16,686 nucleotides of DNA from an uncultured Synergistaceae bacterium. Lineage in GTDB: Bacteria > Synergistota > Synergistia > Synergistales > Dethiosulfovibrionaceae. Positions within the stretch are counted from its first letter, which is position 1. Every line of letters starts with the position of its first letter. A model generated the notes under the pieces. That model saw nothing but the letters and a program-made list of their open reading frames with translations, made no database searches and had not been told where the DNA came from. The stretch spans positions 1 to 16,686 of the forward strand of contig CABTYW010000042.1 of NCBI GenBank assembly GCA_902489135.1, given 5' to 3'. Positions 6,918 through 12,760 of this stretch are shown piece after piece. A program made the translations under genes and the position numbers.

Positions 6918-7202
6918 TTATTCGCCGGCTGCAACGGCAAGATGACGAAGCACAAGAGGACGCAGGCTCAGGAGTCGATTGAGCTCCATGAGCTGGTCGG
7001 GTTCCATCTTGAACTCAAAGACAACGTAAATGCCTTCGCTCTGCTTCTTGATCTCGTAAGCAAGACGACGTTTACCCCAAACATCGGTCTTGGTGACTTC
7101 TCCGCCAAGCTTGGCGAGAGTCTCCTCGACGGCTTTGACTTCAACGCTGTGGTCCTCGACGGTGGGATCAATGATCGCCATCAGTTCGTAAGAACGTACC
7201 AC
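6918..7202 (-). CDS. rpsF: Small ribosomal subunit protein bS6
   Basis: bS6 binds 16S rRNA as a heterodimer with bS18 on the 30S platform. The 94-residue product matches the family size. It shows the N-terminal RSYELMAIIDPT strand, the LGGEVTKTDVWGKRRLAYEI segment typical of S6, the EGIYVVFEF strand and the C-terminal LNRLLSLRPLVLRHLAV helix. GTG at 7202 was selected because AGGGAGGAGG (7211-7220) lies 8 nt upstream and the MVRSYEL start fits S6 alignments; the frame's extension to 7292 would run through the ribosome binding site and promoter. It is the first gene of the rpsF-ssb-rpsR unit and follows a strong promoter and a candidate S6:S18 binding hairpin. Confidence 0.95.
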   Translation of the reverse strand: MVRSYELMAIIDPTVEDHSVEVKAVEETLAKLGGEVTKTDVWGKRRLAYEIKKQSEGIYVVFEFKMEPDQLMELNRLLSLRPLVLRHLAVAAGE

Positions 7203-7225
7203 GCGCAACACCTCCTCCCTCTGGA

Positions 7226-7247
7226 CTGTCGGCCCCGCATGGGGCAG
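7226..7247 (-). promoter_or_regulatory. Candidate S6:S18 autoregulatory leader motif
   Basis: The minus-strand rpsF leader folds as outer stem CTG/CAG, inner stem CCCC/GGGG with an ATGC loop, and an unpaired CCGA on the 3' side between them. Established work on rpsF leaders describes a CCG trinucleotide in a bulge flanked by a stem and a hairpin, bound by the S6:S18 complex to repress translation. The element sits about 6 nt upstream of the Shine-Dalgarno. The outer helix is only 3 bp here, so the fold needs confirmation. Confidence 0.6.
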
Positions 7248-7263
7248 GGAACTGCAAGCAACA

Positions 7264-7292
7264 ATTATACATGAATCGTCCGCACCGCGCAA
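7264..7292 (-). promoter_or_regulatory. Strong promoter of rpsF-ssb-rpsR
   Basis: On the minus strand TTGCGC (7287-7292) is followed by a 17-nt spacer and a perfect TATAAT (7264-7269). The predicted start near 7257 gives a leader of about 55 nt containing the CCG-bulge hairpin. Confidence 0.85.
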
Positions 7293-7308
7293 GAGAAAAA
7301 TTCCGCGG

Positions 7309-7335
7309 GCTCCCGGGGCAAAATTTTGCCCGAGC
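7309..7335 (-). terminator. Palindrome after the M20 gene, probable terminator
   Basis: GGGCAAAA (7316-7323) and TTTTGCCC (7324-7331) form a perfect 16-bp palindrome. GCTC (7309-7312) and GAGC (7332-7335) can extend it past a 3-nt bulge. It lies just after the M20 stop and before the rpsF promoter; a short T-run (ATTTTTC) follows on the minus strand. The T-run is offset from the stem, so the terminator call is moderate. Confidence 0.45.
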
Positions 7336-7344
7336 TCGAAGTTT

Positions 7345-8664
7345 TTATTTGAGACGGCACCACTTCTCCAGGTATTCCTCTTTGGTCATGGCGGGCTTGA
7401 AGTCTTTTTTAATCTTCAACCCCAGCCCGGCACCGCCCGCAAGAAGGTCGATAACGGTCATGACCAGCGCCTTGGCGGCGGTGACATAGGCCAGTTCTTT
7501 GTCGACAATGCGATAATCCTTGCTGTGAGCCACGCCCGATGCGCCGCCCAGATAGGCGTGCACGACGGGCATGAGCGCGGCCACGTCGGCCGCGTCGGTG
7601 CTGCCGCCTAAATGAGGCACGCGGCGCGCGACGCGGTCTTTTCCAAGGAGGTTAACCAAGTTGGCGTACATCACGTCCTGAAGAGCGCTACAGGGTTTCA
7701 TGGGCAGGTAGCCGGGAATTTCCACTATTTTCGTCTGCGCGCCCACGGCATCGCCTCCGGCTTTCAGAGCGCGGTTGACTTTGTTCGAGGCATCTTCTAT
7801 GGCCTCCACGGTGGCGCCGCGCACGTAGGTTTCGATGCGCACCTCGGCGGGGACGACGTTCACCGTGTCGCCGCCCTTGGTGATAATGGGATGGACGCGT
7901 ACGTGGTCTTCATCGCGAAAGGTCTCGCGCTGGGCGTCGATGGCCACCAGTCCGATTTTTGCCGCGTTCAGAGCGTTGATGCCCTTTTCGGGCGCACCGC
8001 CGGCGTGAGCGGCTTTGCCCATATAAATGACTTCCTTGCTCACAAATCCGTTGGATGTGCCGCCCACCGAAGCTTTGAACGGCGTTTCCTGCCGCCCTTC
8101 CGTCGCCATGGTGTGCTGCATGACCATCATGTCCACGTCATCCATGAGGCCGCGACAGATAAACTCCTGTTTTCCGCCGAACATCCTGATTGTTCCGCAG
8201 CGGCGCAGCTGCGATCGGTATTCCATCTCGATGAACTCCTCGGCGGGCACGGCCATGAGCGCCACGTCTCCGCCCAATGCGTCGGCAATCCGACGGTCAT
8301 GAAGTGCGTAGGCCACGCCGGCAAGGGCGGCTATCATGCAATGGTGTCCGCACATGTGCGCGGCGCCTGTTTGGCTGTCGGCGAAGGGACAGTCGGGCAC
8401 GCCCAATGCATCGAGCTCTCCCATGACGGCCACTTTCATTTTGCTCTCTCCGCCCTTGACCTGGGCGATGACGCCGGTGACGCACTGGCGGTCCGCCGTC
8501 GGGAAACCCAGTGCGGTGAACACTTTTTTGATTTTTTCAGCCGTTTTGAACTCTTTCCATCCCGTCTCGGGCTCAGAAAAAATGCTGTCGCCCAATTGAA
8601 AAATTTGCGGGCGGTGTTCGTCGATAATCCGGCAGGCCAGTGTTTTCAGTTCCTCTGTCGTCAT
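7345..8664 (-). CDS. M20-family amidohydrolase / metallopeptidase
   Basis: This is a cytoplasmic zinc-dependent amidohydrolase of the M20 peptidase family, which cleaves amide bonds in small N-acyl amino acids or peptides; the substrate cannot be read from sequence. The 439-residue product shows GELDALGVPDCPFAD (about 82-96), HMCGHHCMIAALAG (about 103-116) with likely metal ligands, and PAEEFIEMEYR (about 140-150) with the expected catalytic and metal-binding glutamates. VMQHT follows near 197. The lid/dimerisation domain has GKAAHAGGAPEKGINALNA, and a C-terminal VPHLGGSTDAADVA with a later AHSKDY completes the catalytic half. The HMCGHH signature fits the amidohydrolase branch related to N-acyl-amino-acid and AbgB-like hydrolases. 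ATG at 8664 follows AAGGAG; an in-frame ATG 14 codons upstream lacks a good site. It has its own promoter and terminator-like flanks, so it is probably monocistronic. Confidence 0.88.
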   Translation of the reverse strand: MTTEELKTLACRIIDEHRPQIFQLGDSIFSEPETGWKEFKTAEKIKKVFTALGFPTADRQCVTGVIAQVKGGESKMKVAVMGELDALGVPDCPFADSQTGAAHMCGHHCMIAALAGVAYALHDRRIADALGGDVALMAVPAEEFIEMEYRSQLRRCGTIRMFGGKQEFICRGLMDDVDMMVMQHTMATEGRQETPFKASVGGTSNGFVSKEVIYMGKAAHAGGAPEKGINALNAAKIGLVAIDAQRETFRDEDHVRVHPIITKGGDTVNVVPAEVRIETYVRGATVEAIEDASNKVNRALKAGGDAVGAQTKIVEIPGYLPMKPCSALQDVMYANLVNLLGKDRVARRVPHLGGSTDAADVAALMPVVHAYLGGASGVAHSKDYRIVDKELAYVTAAKALVMTVIDLLAGGAGLGLKIKKDFKPAMTKEEYLEKWCRLK

Positions 8665-8789
8665 GAGGCGCTTCGCTCCTTTCGGCGATAAAAAAATTTC
8701 AGGCAAAACAGGTTCTTCCGCTTTGTCTTTCAGTGACCCTTTCGGCGCATCGCGGGGCCATCGCCGCCGCTTCGCGCTTTCCGAAGTTC

Positions 8790-8817
8790 ATTATAGCCGC
8801 GGCATCCCTTTTGTAAA
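8790..8817 (-). promoter_or_regulatory. Promoter of the M20 amidohydrolase gene
   Basis: On the minus strand TTTACA (8812-8817) precedes a perfect TATAAT (8790-8795) with a 16-nt spacer. Predicted transcription starts near 8783, leaving a leader of about 120 nt. It lies just downstream of the terminator that ends the argS-ftsB unit. Confidence 0.75.
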
Positions 8818-8843
8818 GCGAAGGTCCCCGAGGCGGAAGAGCG

Positions 8844-8888
8844 AAAGCGCCGGGAGGCCGGCTCCCCGAGTCGGCCTCCCGGCGCTTT
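8844..8888. terminator. Strong terminator after the ftsB-like gene
   Basis: A perfect 17-bp GC-rich stem pairs 8844-8860 with 8872-8888. The 11-nt loop can itself fold further (CTC-CCC-GAG). It starts immediately after the TAA of the ftsB-like gene. The longer T-tract (TTTTTACTTTTT) is on the plus strand; on the minus strand, where the genes lie, only TTTCGC follows. Confidence 0.75.
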
Positions 8889-9218
8889 TTACTTTTTCCG
8901 TTCTCTTTCTTTTTCTTCGGATGCGCCTCTATCGGAACTGGAGGGGGAATCTCCTTCAATTCTGTAGATTTCTTCGCCGCTGAAGGCCATGTTGAGTTTC
9001 TCCCGGGCAATCCATGCCTGCCCCTCTTCGGTTTTGAAGAATTCAACTCGGTCGCGCATTCGGCTGAGCCGATCCTGAGCTTCGGTCAGCGCCGCGTTTT
9101 TTTGGTCCATCAGGGCTTGAAGCTCTTTCTGGCGGCTGAACTCCCGAAACATGGCCGTAGCCAGTATGGCCGCCGCCACGGAAGCTGCCGCCGCGATGAC
9201 CACCCAGCGCAGTTTCAT
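8889..9218 (-). CDS. FtsB/DivIC-like septum formation initiator protein
   Basis: This 109-residue bitopic membrane protein fits the septum-formation-initiator (FtsB/DivIC) family, which links the divisome through a coiled coil beside the membrane. A single transmembrane helix spans about residues 5-23 (VVIAAAASVAAAILATAMF). A charged coiled coil follows to about residue 62 (KELQALMDQKNAALTEAQDR). The block VEFFKTEEGQAWIAREKLNM then GEEIYRIEG resembles the family signature in which an aromatic and EG-x-x-A-RE precede a GE-x-x-Y/F motif. The C-terminus is a short, charged, probably disordered tail. The ATG lies 2 nt after the argS stop with only a weak GGAAAAG site, implying coupling to argS. 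A terminator follows at once. Confidence 0.75.
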   Translation of the reverse strand: MKLRWVVIAAAASVAAAILATAMFREFSRQKELQALMDQKNAALTEAQDRLSRMRDRVEFFKTEEGQAWIAREKLNMAFSGEEIYRIEGDSPSSSDRGASEEKERERKK

Positions 9219-9220
9219 GG

Positions 9221-10900
9221 CTACATCTTTTCCGGTGCGGTAATTCCCAAAAGGCGCAGCGCGTTGGTCAGCACCACTCGCACGGCTTCAACCATGAGCA
9301 GGTGGGAGCGCTGCTGCGGGCCGCTCTCTTCAAGAATTCGACTGCCGCTGTTGTAGTAGGAGTGAAAGTCGCCCGCCAGCTCGTAAACGTAATTGACGAT
9401 GCGGTGCGGTTCCAGTTCGGCCGCGGCGCGTTCCACTTCGTCGGAAAAAGCGGCCAGCCGCGTGAACAGACGCTTTTCTTCGGGCGAGACAATCTGTTCG
9501 GCGTCAAAGGCCTCGGGCGACGGAAGGGCGATATGCTTTTCCGCGGCTTTCTGGAGGATACTGCACAGACGGGCATGGGCGTACTGAACGTAGTACACGG
9601 GATTGTCCGCCGATTGGCTCTTGGCCAGTTCCAGATCGAAGTCGAGATGGCTGTCGCTGCGGCGCATGAGGAAGTAATAGCGCGTGGCGTCAACGCCCAC
9701 TTCGTCGATGACGTCCTGCAGCGGAATGAACTGCCCGCTGCGCGTCGACATCTTCACCTGCTCGCCGTCGCGCAGCAGGTTGACGAACTGAATCAGCAGG
9801 ATGCTGAACTTGGCGGGATCGTAACCGAGAGCCTCGACGGCGGCCTTCATGCGCGGCACGTAGCCGTGATGGTCGGCGCCCCACACGTCAACCACGCGGT
9901 CAAAACCGCGGTCGAATTTTTCCTTGTGATAGGCGATATCCGACGTGAAGTAGGTGGGCACGCCGTTGGATCTCATGAGCACGCGGTCTTTGTCGTCGCC
10001 GTACTCGGTGGTGCGGAACCAGAGAGCGCCGTCCTGCTCGTAAAGGTGGCCGCGCTTTTTCAGCGTCTCAATGGCCGCAGGGACCAGGCCGCGGTCATAC
10101 AGCGTCTTTTCCGAGAAGAAGCAGTCGAACGTCACGCCGAAGGCTTTCAGTTCGTCCTTGATCTGACCGAGAATGCGCGTGGACGCGTAGTTTTTGAAGA
10201 AGGGCAGGCTCTCCTCCACGGTGCGGCTCAGGAATTCATCGCCGTGCCGGTCCATAATCTCCCGGGCGATGTCGTAAACATAGCGGCCTTTGTAGGAATC
10301 TTCGGGAAGGGGAAACTTCTCGGGATGTCCCAGAAGCTCAAAATAGCGCGCCTGCGTGGAACGTCCAAGGATATTCATCTGAAGTCCCGCGTCGTTGACA
10401 TAATATTCTTTCTCCACATTCCAGCCGGCGAAGGCCAGAATGTTTCCCGTCACGTCGCCCACGGCAGCGCCGCGGCCGTGTCCGATGTGAAGGGGGCCCG
10501 TAGGATTGGCGCTGACAAACTCGATCTGAGCTTTTCTCCCGTTGCCCTGATCAACGCGGCCGTAATTTTCGCGCCGAGTCAGCACGTCTCTGACCACGTC
10601 GGCCATCCAGAGGTTTGACATGTAAAAATTGATAAATCCCGGCCCGGCCACTTCAATGCGCCGAATGTGCCGATCGGCGCCGAGCCGTTCTGCAATAAGC
10701 TGCGCGAGATCGCGGGGCTTGCAGCCCAGCGCTTTGCAGTTCTGCATGGCGGCATTGGTCGCCCAGTCGCCGTGATTTTCCTGCTTCGGACGCTCAAAGT
10801 GAATTTCGCCGATCTCGGCGAAGTCGACGCCCTTCTCTTCTGCAATGTTCTTCAGCGCTTGAGCCACAAGGTTTTTAAGCGCCGTCGTCATATCTGCCAT
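9221..10900 (-). CDS. argS: Arginine--tRNA ligase ArgS
   Basis: ArgS attaches arginine to tRNA-Arg using ATP. The product is 559 residues, normal for this class I synthetase. The N-terminal additional domain (about 1-100) has HFERPKQENHGDWATNAAM and RIEVAGPGFINFYMS. The catalytic domain opens with EFVSANPTGPLHIGHGRGA, including HIGH at about 138-141. The KMSK counterpart is KMSTRSGQFI near residue 375. VWGADHHGYVPRMKAA, DATRYYFLMRR and NPVYYVQYAHAR are typical. The C-terminal anticodon-binding DALR domain ends in EAVRVVLTNALRLLGI. ATG at 10900 is chosen because GGAG and AGGGA sites lie just upstream and it opens directly into the N-terminal domain; a longer frame of 26 extra residues runs through the preceding spacer. 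It lies 35 nt after the DUF3857 gene and 2 nt before the ftsB-like gene. Confidence 0.97.
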   Translation of the reverse strand: MADMTTALKNLVAQALKNIAEEKGVDFAEIGEIHFERPKQENHGDWATNAAMQNCKALGCKPRDLAQLIAERLGADRHIRRIEVAGPGFINFYMSNLWMADVVRDVLTRRENYGRVDQGNGRKAQIEFVSANPTGPLHIGHGRGAAVGDVTGNILAFAGWNVEKEYYVNDAGLQMNILGRSTQARYFELLGHPEKFPLPEDSYKGRYVYDIAREIMDRHGDEFLSRTVEESLPFFKNYASTRILGQIKDELKAFGVTFDCFFSEKTLYDRGLVPAAIETLKKRGHLYEQDGALWFRTTEYGDDKDRVLMRSNGVPTYFTSDIAYHKEKFDRGFDRVVDVWGADHHGYVPRMKAAVEALGYDPAKFSILLIQFVNLLRDGEQVKMSTRSGQFIPLQDVIDEVGVDATRYYFLMRRSDSHLDFDLELAKSQSADNPVYYVQYAHARLCSILQKAAEKHIALPSPEAFDAEQIVSPEEKRLFTRLAAFSDEVERAAAELEPHRIVNYVYELAGDFHSYYNSGSRILEESGPQQRSHLLMVEAVRVVLTNALRLLGITAPEKM

Positions 10901-10935
10901 AATTTCCCTGCTCCATTCTTTCTCTTTCAGCGATT

Positions 10936-12741
10936 TCAGCGATGAGACGGGACCAGCGTCAAATTCTCCCGGCCCCAAGTTCCCCAGGTCTCCAGAACGC
11001 GCTTAAATCCGTCAATGAAATCGGCATCGACGCGCACTCCGCTCTGAATCAGTTTTTCGCCGCCCTCAAGGGCATTTTTTCTCAGATTGAGGCGATATTG
11101 GCTGCTGTAAGAGCTCACAGCGCTGTTCTGTCCAACTCTGTAGGGCGTGCCCAGCAGGCGATACCCGGCGGGAAGTTTGACGCTGTAATCCTGATTGACC
11201 ACAAAGGGAAATTTGAGCACGGAGCTGCTGGTCACATCATGAAGACGAAGAAGCGGCGCGGGAGTCACTCTCGGCAGTCCCACCATCATGCCGCCGCCGG
11301 GAGCCTGAATGCCCGCTCGGGCCTTGACCTTCAAAACGACTCGAAGCCCCTGTCCGCCCAAGGGCTCAAGTTGAGGCTCCTGAGAGAAATCAATCCAGCC
11401 GACAAGGCCGTCCAGCAGCTTGAGGACGTGCTCTCGGTCCCAATCCTCAAGTCCTTCGAACTGTTCGACCCAGCCGTTGCGGATGCGCAGATCCAGCGTT
11501 CCGGACACGACACAGTCCGCCGACACGCCAAGGTCCCACGTCATCGACAGGCGGTTCTTTTCAAGGCGCATACCGCCGATGGATCTTTTTCTCAGACGGT
11601 TTTCTCCGGGAGCGTAAAGCGTTTTTCCCCGCAGCGCCACAGGAATTTTTCCCGGTTCGGCGGGCTGCCCCGGCAGATAATACCACGCCTTTTTGCCATG
11701 AGGCTCCGTCAGCAGAAGCGCCGGGCTTTTAAATCCCGCGGGGCAGGAAAGCGACTCCTTGGACTGAGGCACCACGTGCTGAAACCACACTTCCGCCTTC
11801 CATCCGCGCTGTTCCAGCCAGCGGGCGGCCACATAGGCGGCTTCCCAGGTCGTCCACGGACCTTCGGCGGGCACCATGGAAGCGCTGCGCCACGTGCCGC
11901 GGCTGCGAAGGCGCGACGCGCTGCGCCAGAAGCGATCCACCGTATTCAGATCGGCGGAGATGCCTTCGCCCTTTTGCACATAATGCGCCGGAATAGAGGG
12001 CCAGCGCCGCGAGGCCAGGTCATTGAGCGCGGCGACTTCGGAATCGGGGCCTTCGCGGAGGCTGAAAAGCACATAGGGATCGGAACTTTCCACCATGCCG
12101 CTTACGCCGTGAGCGGCGGGTTGGTTGAAGTAGAACCAGCCGTAGCGGCAGAAGGCATTGTCAAAGTTAATGGTGGGCAGAGCGTTGTTTCCCGACTCGT
12201 ACAGAAGCTCGCGGTTTTTGTCGATGCGCACCTGCACGCTGCCCTCCCAAACGGGATACTCCGAACTCATCCAGACCAGATCCTCCATCACGTCGGGTTC
12301 GGGGAAAATCTGGCGGTAACTCAAAACAAAAATTCGGTCGTCCTCCAACGGGGGCAAATCCAGCACGATGCGCCCGTAAGCCAGCTCACCGGTGTCGTAG
12401 GCCACGTTTCGGATCAACTTTGAAGTGACGGGGTCGAAAATCGCCGCCTGCTCAAGCTCGATCTCACCGCCTGACGGCGCGATCATCTGATCCTGCAGCC
12501 AGCCGAATTTTGCCGCGGCACTGCACAGAATGACGTACGACGTGGTTTTGACCGCCCGTTTTCGGCTGTCCTGGATGTAAAGCTGTTTTTTGTTCCATAT
12601 GACGGCAGGCGTCTTTTTATACTGATCGAGAGAGGGGCATTCCTGAACCAGCGTCGCGATATCCGCCGAGGTCAAAGGCAAGGCGAAAGCGGCACAGGGA
12701 ACGCACAGCGCCGCAAGGAGCGCCAACAGGGTTTTTTTCAT
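10936..12741 (-). CDS. Exported DUF3857 / transglutaminase-like protein
   Basis: This 601-residue predicted exported protein has unknown function. A Sec signal peptide is clear: MKKTLLALLAALCVPCAAFA, with cleavage likely after AFA (about residue 20). Residues about 60-250 resemble the DUF3857 beta-sandwich, with a tyrosine-rich strand, an IFDPVTSKLIRNV turn and a VLDLPPLEDDRIFVLSYRQI strand pair. Residues about 265-380 look like a transglutaminase-like core: TVDRFWRSASRLRS, then WTTWEAAYVAARWLEQRGWK, then KKAWYYLPGQPAEPG. The position where the catalytic Cys is expected reads T-W-E-A-A, and the Asp of the triad is not visible, so the core may be inactive. A beta-rich C-terminal region follows. 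ATG at 12741 has GAGGAGG upstream and starts the signal peptide. It sits 19 nt after secA. Family assignment is from pattern, not search. Confidence 0.55.
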   Translation of the reverse strand: MKKTLLALLAALCVPCAAFALPLTSADIATLVQECPSLDQYKKTPAVIWNKKQLYIQDSRKRAVKTTSYVILCSAAAKFGWLQDQMIAPSGGEIELEQAAIFDPVTSKLIRNVAYDTGELAYGRIVLDLPPLEDDRIFVLSYRQIFPEPDVMEDLVWMSSEYPVWEGSVQVRIDKNRELLYESGNNALPTINFDNAFCRYGWFYFNQPAAHGVSGMVESSDPYVLFSLREGPDSEVAALNDLASRRWPSIPAHYVQKGEGISADLNTVDRFWRSASRLRSRGTWRSASMVPAEGPWTTWEAAYVAARWLEQRGWKAEVWFQHVVPQSKESLSCPAGFKSPALLLTEPHGKKAWYYLPGQPAEPGKIPVALRGKTLYAPGENRLRKRSIGGMRLEKNRLSMTWDLGVSADCVVSGTLDLRIRNGWVEQFEGLEDWDREHVLKLLDGLVGWIDFSQEPQLEPLGGQGLRVVLKVKARAGIQAPGGGMMVGLPRVTPAPLLRLHDVTSSSVLKFPFVVNQDYSVKLPAGYRLLGTPYRVGQNSAVSSYSSQYRLNLRKNALEGGEKLIQSGVRVDADFIDGFKRVLETWGTWGRENLTLVPSHR

Positions 12742-12760
12742 CGGCCTTCTCGCCTCCTCT

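Noticed and set aside
9302..12423. Two long plus-strand frames opposite argS and the DUF3857 gene
   Set aside because: Both mirror real minus-strand genes and show shadow composition without recognisable motifs.
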